From the NCBI RefSeq assembly GCF_009746125.1, contig NZ_CP041352.1, positions 3,332,436 to 3,396,435 of the forward strand: a stretch of DNA of 64,000 bases. Reading direction: 5' to 3'. Source of the DNA: Casimicrobium huifangae. Its GTDB lineage: Bacteria > Pseudomonadota > Gammaproteobacteria > Burkholderiales > Casimicrobiaceae. The translations under genes were made by a program, and so were the position numbers. A model generated the notes under the pieces. That model had not been told where the DNA came from and ran no database searches. It saw only the letters and a list, made by a program, of their open reading frames with translations. Shown here one piece after another: positions 1-10,172 of this stretch (the first letter of the stretch is position 1; every line of letters begins with the position of its first letter).

Positions 1-185
1 GCCGTCCCGGTCAACGTCAAGGCCCCGGCCAGCACCACCACCGACCACAGCACCGGGTTCGCCCACGGTGCCTGCTGCATGCGCGCATAGAACGCCTGTG
101 CCGAGACGTAGACAACCAGCGTCGCGGTCAGCCCGAACAGCGGCGTGGACGACAGATAAACCCAGAGCTGCACGAAGTCGGTCAT
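1..185 (-). CDS. lrgB: LrgB/CidB family membrane protein (N-terminal part)
   Basis: This is the first 61 or so residues of an LrgB-family integral membrane protein; the rest lies beyond the left edge of the window. It starts MTDFVQLWVYLSSTPLFG and has two hydrophobic stretches with the family's NPVL segment between them. Its ATG overlaps the stop of lrgA as ATGA, so the two are translationally coupled. LrgA and LrgB work as a holin/antiholin-like pair that affects murein hydrolase activity and, in several bacteria, metabolite export. Because the gene is cut, its completeness cannot be judged. Confidence 0.8.
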   Translation of the reverse strand, partial: MTDFVQLWVYLSSTPLFGLTATLVVYVSAQAFYARMQQAPWANPVLWSVVVLAGALTLTGT

Positions 186-577
186 TGCTTGCCCCCGGCA
201 TCCGTCGTCGTGGCCTCTGCTGCCACGGCGGTGTCGCCGGTGTCGCGCAGCAGCGTGCGCAGGCAGAGCGCCGTGACCGCCAGGCCAATCCAGGTTGACA
301 GCACAATCACCACGGCAAGCCGCCAGCCGTACTGGCCAAGCACGCCGAGGTGCGTCATCACACCAACGCCGACCGGGACGAATAGCAGGGAGAGGTGCGC
401 CAGCAAAAATTCGGCCACCGCTGCCACGCGCGTCTGTACCGCACTTGCGCGCAGCGCGACCAGCAGCAGCATGAGTCCGATCACCGGCCCCGGAAACGGC
501 AGCGCCAGCGCGCGGGCCAGCAGTTCGCCGCAGGTCTGCAGCACAAGAAGGATGGCAAGGCCGGCCAGTGCATTCAT
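182..577 (-). CDS. lrgA: CidA/LrgA family holin-like protein
   Basis: A 131-residue protein of the CidA/LrgA family, which is normally 110-150 residues with four membrane spans. The LPFPGPVIGLMLL segment near residues 26-38 is the family signature (typically P-x-P-G-x-V-x-G-M). Hydrophobic segments follow around 34-44, 58-75 and 84-105, and the last 25 residues are polar. It is probably a small inner-membrane protein that acts with the LrgB encoded directly downstream, whose start codon overlaps its stop. Nothing in the sequence shows whether it behaves as a holin or as a transport subunit. Confidence 0.88.
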   Translation of the reverse strand: MNALAGLAILLVLQTCGELLARALALPFPGPVIGLMLLLVALRASAVQTRVAAVAEFLLAHLSLLFVPVGVGVMTHLGVLGQYGWRLAVVIVLSTWIGLAVTALCLRTLLRDTGDTAVAAEATTTDAGGKQ

Positions 578-743
578 GACGGCAGTATCGCTGCCGGCGA
601 GGCAAAGGCCAAGCCGTCGCCCGCTACGTCTCTCGCTCGGGTAAAGCTGGCGTCTTCGGGGATCAAAATGGGCCGTCCCATCGATACGCCGGTCTGTTCA
701 GGTGATCGCCTGACCGCCAGGCCGGCGCCAACCTGCCCCTGCA

Positions 744-1373
744 CTACAAGGCGCGGATCGCGACCTTGCGGAATTTGATGATGCCACCCGGTGCGTCCTT
801 CGCGCCGTTGCCAAACTGCAGGGCGATCGGGCCGCTGGCGAACTTGCCGTCTTCAACATCCACCGTCCGCTCGCCGTTGAGCACGACGGTCAGCCGCTTG
901 CCCTTGGCAGTGATGCGGAAGGTGTTCCACTTGCCACCGGCTTTCGGCATCGGTTGTGCCACTTTCGCGATATCAACAATCGCGCCGGTGCCGTACAACG
1001 GATCGGGCCGCTGGTCGAAGATATTGACTTCGTAGGAGTTCGCCGCCGTCACCTCTTTGGTGTTCGACAGCCGCAGGAAGATGCCGCTGTTGGTGGTGTG
1101 ATCGGCCCAGAATTCGGCGTCGATCTCGAAATCGGAATAGCTGTTCTTTGAGATCAGGTAGCTCGCCACCTTGGCTTTGTCCGCCACAATCGCGCCGTCT
1201 TCAGCGCGCCAGTTGGCGTCACCAATCGGGTAGAAATTGTCCATCCCTTTGGCGCCATCGACCAGCAGCGTCCAGCCGGACGACCCCGACAGACTGGCAC
1301 AAGCGGCCAGCGCGAACGCCGCCACCAGTATTGACATCGCAGCAGCCACCCGGCGCCCGTTTGCTTGCTTCAT
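744..1373 (-). CDS. DUF1080 (3-keto-disaccharide hydrolase-type) lipoprotein
   Basis: A 209-residue lipoprotein. The start at 1373 is chosen because AAAGGAGG sits just upstream; a longer in-frame ATG at 1391 has no such site. Residues 1-25 form a type II signal peptide ending in the lipobox LAAC, with Cys25 the predicted lipidation site. Residues 35-209 match the DUF1080 fold, a concanavalin-like sandwich found in glycoside-related enzymes and binding proteins, with the usual W-x-x-x-D-G-A-I, NSGIFLR, YEVNIFDQ and GPIALQFG blocks. It probably sits on the periplasmic face of a membrane and binds or cleaves a sugar. The substrate is unknown, and the flanking genes give no sugar context. Confidence 0.85.
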   Translation of the reverse strand: MKQANGRRVAAAMSILVAAFALAACASLSGSSGWTLLVDGAKGMDNFYPIGDANWRAEDGAIVADKAKVASYLISKNSYSDFEIDAEFWADHTTNSGIFLRLSNTKEVTAANSYEVNIFDQRPDPLYGTGAIVDIAKVAQPMPKAGGKWNTFRITAKGKRLTVVLNGERTVDVEDGKFASGPIALQFGNGAKDAPGGIIKFRKVAIRAL

Positions 1374-1588
1374 AGATCCTCCTTTTTTCACTCCGGATGC
1401 GCCGATCTGGCGGCCGAGCGTTGCATTGTGCCCGCCGCACCGGGCGCGTCAAGCGCCACGACAAGAACGAGCAGGCCGGCCGCAACTCCCACGATCGACC
1501 ATACGCCGGAGCAGCCTGTCAGCGGTGGCTGGTGTCCCGTTCAAGTAAGCTCCGTGAGGACCAGCATCTGTTCTGCCCAGGAGCCCTC

Positions 1589-2290
1589 ATGAAGCTGCAA
1601 GTTCTCTTTGCCTCCGCACTGGTGACGCTCGCCGGTGGGCTCGTTGCACCGCTACCGGTGGTGGCGCAGGTTGCCCCCACCGCTGCCGAGGTCGGCCGTT
1701 ACACCGGGCTGCACGCGGCTGCCCAGCGCGGAGATGCGGCGACAATACGCCAGCTCGTGGCGGCCGGTGCCAGCCTCAACGCCCGCGAGGCCTACGGCCG
1801 CACGCCACTGCATGTCGCCACCTTCGCCCGCCAGCGCGACGCTGTGCGCGCCCTGCTCGCAGCCGGCGCCGACCCGTCGCTGCTGGAAAGTGATCGCTAT
1901 GACGCGGTGACCATCGCCGCCGTGGCTGACGACGAGGAAACGCTGCGCATCCTGCTGGCGGGCGGCGCCAGCGCCAAACTCACTACCAGCCGCTACGACG
2001 GCACTGCGCTGATCGCCGCCGCACACCTCGGCCACGACGGCGTGGTGCGGCAACTGATCGCGGCTGGCGCGCCGCTGGACCATGTAAACAACTTGAACTG
2101 GACAGCAACGATCGAGGCCATCGTCCTTGGCGACGGCGGCAAGCGTCATCAGGCGACGCTGAAAGCACTGATCGACGCCGGCGCCAGCCTGAAGCTGGCA
2201 GACCGCCAGGGTAACTCCCCGCTCGCCCTGGCGCGCGCACGAGGCTATCGGGAAATGGTCGCCATGCTGGAGGCCGCGGGAGCGAAGTAG
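1589..2290 (+). CDS. Exported ankyrin-repeat protein
   Basis: A 233-residue protein starting at ATG 1589, preceded by CAGGAG. An upstream in-frame extension to 1397 lacks signal-peptide character and was rejected. Residues 1-27 are a Sec signal peptide ending PVVAQ. About six ankyrin units follow, from residue 39 to the end, with repeated cores such as TPLHVA and LLAAGADP spaced 33-37 residues apart. The unit at about 172-208 is a few residues longer than the others. Periplasmic ankyrin proteins bind partner proteins; no partner is encoded nearby. It stands alone between two unrelated genes. Confidence 0.87.
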   Translation: MKLQVLFASALVTLAGGLVAPLPVVAQVAPTAAEVGRYTGLHAAAQRGDAATIRQLVAAGASLNAREAYGRTPLHVATFARQRDAVRALLAAGADPSLLESDRYDAVTIAAVADDEETLRILLAGGASAKLTTSRYDGTALIAAAHLGHDGVVRQLIAAGAPLDHVNNLNWTATIEAIVLGDGGKRHQATLKALIDAGASLKLADRQGNSPLALARARGYREMVAMLEAAGAK

Positions 2291-2326
2291 CCACCGCAAC
2301 CTCTCCCAAAATGGCCGACCGCAGTC

Positions 2327-2447
2327 ATCATCTTCCTGCCGAAACCCTCGTCCACATTGGGCTCGGTGGTGATTTCTGCATGATGTCGACTTTTTCAAAA
2401 AATTGCTTGTAGCCCAGTTCTGATAAGGGTTACAGCAAAAAGCTGAA
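2327..2447. repeat. TCGA-centred palindromic element, copy 1
   Basis: Centre TCGA at 2386-2389. The right arm (2411-2447) starts AGCCC and ends near AAAAAGCTGAA. The left arm, read on the other strand (2363 to 2327), starts AGCCC and ends AGATGAT. Spacers from the five-base centre (TCGAC read outward) to the arms are 20 and 21 bases. It occupies the gap between the ankyrin gene and the SDR gene. The same layout recurs at 9950, 23225 and 34622. Confidence 0.8.
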
Positions 2448-2544
2448 CGACAGTCTGCGGTCTGCTGCTCACGCCTCTGATGCGGCGCAACAAAGCGATG
2501 CGGCGGCTGGCTACACTGGCAGGTTGACTCTTCAGCAAACCACC

Positions 2545-3297
2545 ATGAATCCAGCCCATCGCCTCGAAGGCAAAGTTTCCCTGATCACCGGCGCCGCACA
2601 AGGCATCGGGCTCGCCACAGCACTCAAGTTTGCCCGCGAAGGCGCCATCGTCATCGTCTGCGACATCAAGCAGGCGGGCGTTGACGACGCGGTGCAGCAA
2701 TGCCAGGCACTCGGCGCCAAAGCGGCGGGCTACGTGCTCAACGTCACCGACCGCGCAGCGATTGATCTGGTCGTCGCCAAAGTGAAGGCGGATTTCGGCC
2801 GCATTGATGTCCTGGTCAACAACGCCGGAATCACCCAGGACGCGCGCCTGCAGAAGATGACGATCGAGCAGTTCGACCGCGTGATCGACGTCAATCTGCG
2901 CGGCGTCTTTCACTGCGCGCAGGCAGTGGCCGATGTGATGGTGGCACAAGGTTCAGGCGTGATCCTCAACGCCTCGTCCGTCGTCGGCATCTACGGCAAC
3001 TTTGGCCAGACCAACTACGCCGCCAGCAAGTTCGGCGTGATCGGCTTCACCAAAACCTGGAGCCGCGAGCTCGGCCCCAAGGGCGTGCGCGTCAACGCCG
3101 TCGCGCCGGGCTTCATTGCGACGCCGATCCTCGCCACGGTGCCGGACAAAGTTCTCGATGAAATGAAGGCACGCGTACCGCTGCACCGCCTCGGCACCGC
3201 AGAGGAAATCGCCAACGTCTACGCATTCCTCGCCAGCGACGAAGCCAGCTACATCAACGGCGCCGTGATCGAAGTGTCGGGCGGGATGTCGGTGTAG
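2545..3297 (+). CDS. fabG: SDR family oxidoreductase, FabG-like
   Basis: A 250-residue classical short-chain dehydrogenase/reductase. TGAAQGIG at residues 15-22 is the NAD(P)-binding glycine motif, NNAG is present in beta-strand 4, and the catalytic Ser (NASSVVG) and Tyr-Lys (YAASK) are in place. The closing segment [12 protein letters not shown] is typical of 3-oxoacyl-ACP reductases. ATG 2545 is preferred over an in-frame TTG 21 bases upstream because the Rossmann strand then begins at the usual distance. The gene is not next to acp or fabD/fabF, so it may reduce a CoA-linked or small ketone rather than serve core fatty-acid synthesis. Confidence 0.87.
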   Translation: MNPAHRLEGKVSLITGAAQGIGLATALKFAREGAIVIVCDIKQAGVDDAVQQCQALGAKAAGYVLNVTDRAAIDLVVAKVKADFGRIDVLVNNAGITQDARLQKMTIEQFDRVIDVNLRGVFHCAQAVADVMVAQGSGVILNASSVVGIYGNFGQTNYAASKFGVIGFTKTWSRELGPKGVRVNAVAPGFIATPILATVPDKVLDEMKARVPLHRLGTAEEIANVYAFLASDEASYINGAVIEVSGGMSV

Positions 3298-3416
3298 CGG
3301 AGGGCGCGGCGCCCTAGAATCAGCCGGATGCGTTCACTCGTGTACTCGCCAAACCGACGGTTACGTCGCGCCGCCGCGCGTGGTCACTCCACCGACAGCA
3401 GCCGGCAGATAGCGCC

Positions 3417-4103
3417 ATGACGCTTATCAAATCAAGACAACGCATCGCCGACCACGGCGAAGTGTTCACACCGGCGTGGATGGTGGATGCCATGCTTGAT
3501 CTGGTGAAGCACGAGACCGAGCGCATCGACTCGCGCTTTCTTGAGCCCGCCTGTGGCAGCGGCAATTTCATCGTGCGCATCCTGCAGCGCAAGCTCGCGG
3601 CGGTCGAACTCAAATACGGCAAGTCGGATTTCGAGCGCAGGCATTTTGCGCTCGCTGGGTTGATGTGCATCTACGGCGTTGAATTGCTGCCGGACAACAT
3701 TGCCGAGTGCCGCGCCAATGTGCTGGAGATCTTTGCCGACTACCTCGCCATTGACGAGGCAGACCCGTTCTACCGCGCCGCCGCATTCGTGCTCTCGCAA
3801 AACATCGTGCACGGCGACGCGCTCACCATGCGCATGCACGGTGGCGAGCCGATCACTTTTGCGGAGTGGGGCTACCTCGGCAAGGGCAAGTTCCAGCGCC
3901 GAGATTTTCGCTTTGATGTGCTCACCGGCTCATCCAAGTTCAGCGGCAGCGCGAATGACCCGCAAGGCTCCTTGTTCGCCCATCTCGGCAAGCATGAAAT
4001 CTTCACCCCGGTTCGTGAGTATCCGCCGATGACGGTCGCCGAACTTGCTGCGATGGTCGCTCCGGTCGACGCGGACGCACCGCAAATGGCCGCGCAGCCA
4101 TGA
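3417..4103 (+). CDS. SAM-dependent methylase-like subunit without NPPY
   Basis: A 228-residue protein with an N-terminal GEVFTPAWMVD segment, SAM motif I FLEPACGSGNF at residues 41-51 and a motif-II-like GVELLPDNIAECRANVL. At the place where N6-adenine methylases carry catalytic NPPY/NPPF, this protein reads FDVLTGSSKF, so the catalytic tetrapeptide is missing. It may bind SAM as a non-catalytic partner of the next gene or stabilise it. Its stop overlaps the start of the Eco57I-type methylase as ATGA, so the two are coupled. The pair and the helicase after it look like one R-M operon. Confidence 0.78.
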   Translation: MTLIKSRQRIADHGEVFTPAWMVDAMLDLVKHETERIDSRFLEPACGSGNFIVRILQRKLAAVELKYGKSDFERRHFALAGLMCIYGVELLPDNIAECRANVLEIFADYLAIDEADPFYRAAAFVLSQNIVHGDALTMRMHGGEPITFAEWGYLGKGKFQRRDFRFDVLTGSSKFSGSANDPQGSLFAHLGKHEIFTPVREYPPMTVAELAAMVAPVDADAPQMAAQP

Positions 4104-5771
4104 GCCACAACGCATCAACCCCGGTAGCGCCACAGGCCGATTTTGTGCTGCGCGGGCGCAACCCCGATGTGCTCACCTGCATCGCGAACTTGTCCAACGA
4201 CGAGGTGTTTACGCCGCCGGAGTTTGCCAACCGCATGCTCGACACGCTGGCTGAGGCGTGGGCCAAGGATCATGGCGGCAAGAGCCCGTGGGCCGACCCA
4301 ACCGTGCGCTTTCTGGATCCCTGCACCAAGTCCGGCGTGTTCCTGCGAGAGATCACGCGCCGCCTGACCGACGGGCTTGCCAACAAGATGCCGGATTTGC
4401 AGCAGCGGGTGAACCACATCCTCACGCAGCAGGTGTACGGGATTGGCATCACCCAGCTCACCAGCCTCTTGGCGCGGCGCAGCCTGTATTGCTCGAAGCA
4501 CGCCAAGGGCAAGCATTCGATTGCGAAGGGCTTTGCAAGTGATGCAGGGAATGTGTGGTTTGAGCGTACCGAGCACACGTGGCGGGATGGCAGTTGCAAG
4601 CACTGCGGTGCCAGCAAAAAGGCACTAGACCGTGGCCGCGACCGCGAATCACATGCCTACGCGTTCATTCACACCGACAACATCAAGGCGCGCGTCGCCA
4701 AGCTGTTTGGAGACGACATGCAGTTCGACGTCATCATTGGTAACCCGCCGTACCAACTCAACGATGGCGGTTATGGCACCAGCGCTGCGCCGATTTATCA
4801 GAAGTTTGTTGAGCAGGCCATTGCGCTTGAGCCACGCTATTTGTCCATGGTGATCCCGTCGCGCTGGTTCGCGGGTGGTAAGGGGCTCGATGAGTTTCGC
4901 GAGCAAATGCTTGCAGACGACCACATTCGAGCGATCCACGATTACCTAAGCGCTGCCGATGTATTCCCCGGCGTGGGCTTGAAGGGCGGTGTTTGCTTCT
5001 TCTTGCGTGAGCGCGACACTCAGGGCGATTGCGAGGTACTAACCCATTTCAAGGACTGGCCAGTTTCGGTTGCTACGCGGCCACTGCTGGAAGCCGACGC
5101 TGACGTGTTCATTCGGTTCAACGAAGGGCTATCGATACTGAAGAAGGTGATTGCCGTCGAGACGGGCACGGAGAAATCACTCGTACTACCAAATGGCAGT
5201 AAGTTCGATGAGCTTGTGAGTTCACTAAGGCCGTTTGGGTTGCGGACATTCTTCCGAGGCGCAGAGAACAAACGACGCGGCGACGTCGCGGTGCATCAAA
5301 ACGGCGGCATTGGATACATCGCACGAAGCGAGATTACGACAGGCGAAAATTTAATTGATGCATGGAAAATCTACATCGGGCGCGCAGCACCCGGCACAGG
5401 AAATCGCGACACGTATCCGCATCGCATCCTCAGCACGCCGTTCATCGGTGAACCGGGCAGCATTTGCTCTGAAACCTATTTGTGCATCGGCCCGTTCGCG
5501 AGCAAAGTCGAAGCTGAGAGCGCGCTCTCCTACCTGACGTGTCGCCTGACGCGGCTTTTGATCCTGTTGCATAAGCCGTCGCAAGACACGACGCGCAAGG
5601 TCTACACCTTCGTTCCAACGCAGACGTGGGATCGGGCATGGACGGACGCTGAGCTTTACGCCAAGTACGGGCTCTCCGCAAGCGAAATCGAATTCGTTGA
5701 GAAGATTGTGCGGCCGATGGATTTGACGAGTGACCTCCTCGGCGATGTCACGGTCGACGACGATAGCGACG

Positions 5772-5779
<8 letters not shown>
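4100..5779 (+). CDS. Eco57I-type restriction-modification N6-adenine methylase
   Basis: A 559-residue adenine methylase. It repeats the NDEVFTPPEFANRML entry segment of its neighbour, then has a variant motif I, FLDPCTKSGVF, at residues 71-81, and the catalytic NPPYQL at 215-220. Between them a Cys/His-rich stretch (SLYCSKH, then CKHCGASK around residues 130-175) may bind zinc. The C-terminal half probably recognises DNA and includes KPSQDTTRKVYTFVP. It methylates DNA to protect the host. It overlaps its upstream partner by 4 bases and the downstream helicase by 8. Confidence 0.85.
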
Positions 5780-8339
<2,560 letters not shown>

Positions 8340-8345
8340 TTCGAG

Positions 8346-8924
8346 TTACAGCAAAGCGTCGCCGTTGGTCAGCGTCAGCACCCCAAGCACGGCAAAAATC
8401 AGTGCTGCAACAATGTGCACCGGCCGCACCGGGAGTTTCTCGGCGAGCCGGTGACCGATGAACACGGCGGGCGCGTTGGCCAGCATCATGCCGAGCGTGG
8501 TGCCGGCAACGACGGCGGTGAGCGACGCATATTTGGCCGCAAGGCCGACGGTGGCGAACTGCGTCTTGTCGCCCATCTCGGCGAGGAAGAAGGCAATCAC
8601 CGTAGTGCCGAAGATGCCGAATTTGGCGCCGCTGCCGGCGTTCGCCTCATCCTCGTCAATCTTGTCCGGCACCAGCATCCACGCGGCCATCGCGATGAAG
8701 CCGAGGCCGAGGATCCAGCGCATGGCATCCGGCCCGATCAGACGCATCAGCCACGCCCCAACGGCGCCGGCGAGTGCGTGATTGACCAGTGTCGCGACCA
8801 GAATGCCCAGCACAATCGGCCACGGCTTGCGGTACTTGGCGGCGAGGATGAAGGAAAGCAGCTGCGTCTTGTCGCCAATTTCGGCGAGCGCAACGATGCC
8901 AGTGGAGATGAGAAAGGCTTCCAT
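8346..8924 (-). CDS. mneA: TMEM165/GDT1 (UPF0016) family manganese exporter
   Basis: A 192-residue membrane protein of the GDT1/TMEM165 family. The two hallmark motifs are present, EIGDKTQ near residue 14 and EMGDKTQ in the second half, each in a three-helix bundle; together they form the cation path. Bacterial members export Mn2+. The start at 8924 gives a first helix beginning MEAFLISTGIVALAEIGDKTQ. A manganese riboswitch lies in the leader (8996-9130), which independently supports Mn as substrate. No strong Shine-Dalgarno site is visible before the ATG. The symbol is given by family, not by close orthology. Confidence 0.87.
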   Translation of the reverse strand: MEAFLISTGIVALAEIGDKTQLLSFILAAKYRKPWPIVLGILVATLVNHALAGAVGAWLMRLIGPDAMRWILGLGFIAMAAWMLVPDKIDEDEANAGSGAKFGIFGTTVIAFFLAEMGDKTQFATVGLAAKYASLTAVVAGTTLGMMLANAPAVFIGHRLAEKLPVRPVHIVAALIFAVLGVLTLTNGDALL

Positions 8925-8956
8925 GTGGAGTAATCCGGCGCCAGAAGATGAACCGA

Positions 8957-8999
8957 TGACTGCACGGCATCCCCGGCGCAAGCGGAGGCTGTGCAGTCA
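8957..8999 (-). promoter_or_regulatory. Nine-bp hairpin in the Mn exporter leader (candidate expression platform)
   Basis: On the minus strand TGACTGCAC (8999-8991) and GTGCAGTCA (8965-8957) pair perfectly around a 25-base loop. The first four bases of the 5' arm, TGAC, are also the 3' side of the short closing stem of the riboswitch aptamer. The two structures are therefore mutually exclusive. No T-run follows, so it is not an ordinary intrinsic terminator. It could act through translation or Rho. Confidence 0.6.
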
Positions 9000-9130
9000 A
9001 AGGTCTTGCCAGACGCAGGGCCAGGCCCCGCTGCCGCACGCGCCATGACCGGATGGTCAAGTGTGTTGACGCGTGCCCCGCTCGTTGCGCCACGCTGGTG
9101 GCGCTGGTGGGCGGCTACTCCCCGATGACC
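8996..9130 (-). promoter_or_regulatory. yybP-ykoY manganese riboswitch
   Basis: Read on the minus strand, the conserved blocks of the yybP-ykoY family appear in order. CGGGGAGTAGCC is at about 9124-9113, GCGTCAACACACTTG follows in the middle, and GGCAAGACCTTTGAC (9010-8996) closes the aptamer. A short outer stem can form between GTCA near 9129 and TGAC at 8999-8996. This aptamer binds Mn2+ and switches on Mn exporters of the MntP and TMEM165/UPF0016 types, and it lies directly upstream of such an exporter here. The match was made by eye. Confidence 0.85.
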
Positions 9131-9182
9131 AATGCATTTTACGCCGAACCGAAAGCGCATCAGCCCGGCGCGGCTGCATTGC

Positions 9183-9713
9183 TCAGGCGTCGTAGCGGAT
9201 GCGATAGAGATTGTCAGCGCTTGCCGTCAGCACCGCGTTCTTCTGCGCGCTGCCCGGCGCGTTGATCGATTCGATCAGGCCGATCACGCTGAGCGCGACG
9301 GCGTCGATTTCGACGCGGGCGCTGCGACCCGTGGCCGGGTTGCTTACGTGCGCCACCGCGATCACGGTCGATGGTGACGATTGCGTTTCGATGCACTGCG
9401 CGGCGCAACGCGTCTGCCATTCGATGCCCTGCTCCATGCCAAGCCGCAGGGCATCGACGGACGGGCCTGCTGCGTCCACATAGGCCATGGCCAGTGCTTG
9501 CCCGCTGCTGCCGATCACACTCGCGACTTCGAGCCCGATGCGGCCGCCCAAGGCGTGCAGCAGATCACCGCTGACAGCTGGCGTAACCAGTTCATCACCC
9601 AATGCCGCAGCCATTGCGCCAGGCGCAGTGGCAAGCGCGGCAACGCTGGCGACGGCAACTCCGGCGCGCGCGCCGTTGAGCATGAAATCACGACGGGATT
9701 CAACAAAGGACAT
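9183..9713 (-). CDS. Tat-exported protein of unknown function
   Basis: A 176-residue protein. The start at 9713 is set by AAGGAG eight bases upstream; a longer reading frame to 10202 runs through low-complexity intergenic DNA and was rejected. ESRRDFMLNGARAG near the N-terminus is a twin-arginine signal (S-R-R-x-F-M), followed by a hydrophobic stretch and an AMAAA cleavage region. The mature part has two cysteines (RCAAQC) and no domain I recognise. Tat export suggests that it folds or takes up a cofactor in the cytoplasm. It is divergent from the hexaheme cytochrome gene at 10173, so a shared promoter region is possible. Confidence 0.7.
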   Translation of the reverse strand: MSFVESRRDFMLNGARAGVAVASVAALATAPGAMAAALGDELVTPAVSGDLLHALGGRIGLEVASVIGSSGQALAMAYVDAAGPSVDALRLGMEQGIEWQTRCAAQCIETQSSPSTVIAVAHVSNPATGRSARVEIDAVALSVIGLIESINAPGSAQKNAVLTASADNLYRIRYDA

Positions 9714-9868
9714 GGCGCAGCTCCTTGAGCGAAAGCGGTGGTTGCCGCAAAGAGCGTTGCGGCGGCGGGCAGGTAACGACGGGCCGATGCCGGTGGTTGA
9801 CAGACAAGTCTGCTGCCCATATCCACGGCGCGGGGCCGTCGGAGCCTTTTGCCATGGCGCTGCCAATC

Positions 9869-9892
9869 GCAATTTGGCAATTTGGCAATTTG
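9869..9892. repeat. Tandem 8-bp repeat, GCAATTTG x3
   Basis: Three perfect head-to-tail copies of GCAATTTG, followed by a partial GCC. They lie in the 460-base gap between the divergent Tat protein and cytochrome genes, about 155 bases upstream of the Tat protein start. Such short tandem arrays can vary in copy number by slippage. No function is evident. Confidence 0.85.
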
Positions 9893-9949
9893 GCCAGTTG
9901 ACCCTTTTGGCGAATTGAGCGGAAGGCCTGAACTCCCGTTTATCAGACA

Positions 9950-10070
9950 AGCAACTTTTCTCCATAAAGGCCGTTGCAAAAGGGCCAAAGACGATAAATC
10001 GCCATTGTTGACTTTTAATCGATTCCTGCACTGAGCCCTTTTCCAGTGGTCGTTTCACGAAAAAGCTGAT
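9950..10070. repeat. TCGA-centred palindromic element, copy 2
   Basis: The centre is TTGA at 10008-10011, one base off the TCGA of the other copies. The right arm 10034-10070 runs AGCCCTTTTCC to GAAAAAGCTGAT. The left arm, read on the opposite strand from 9986 to 9950, starts GGCCCTTTTGC. Spacers are 21 and 20 bases. It lies in the divergent gap between the Tat protein gene and the hexaheme cytochrome, ending about 100 bases before the latter. Confidence 0.8.
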
Positions 10071-10172
10071 GGGACGATTAGTCCACTTTGTGACGCGGTT
10101 GCTCTCGCTCGAAGTCGTGGTGACAATGCCGAGCAGCAGTCGATACCGACTCGCCGACAACCAGGGGACACC

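Noticed and set aside
578-743. Small RNA or gene between lrgA and the DUF1080 gene
   Set aside because: Only 166 bases, with no hairpin plus T-run and no start with a ribosome site.
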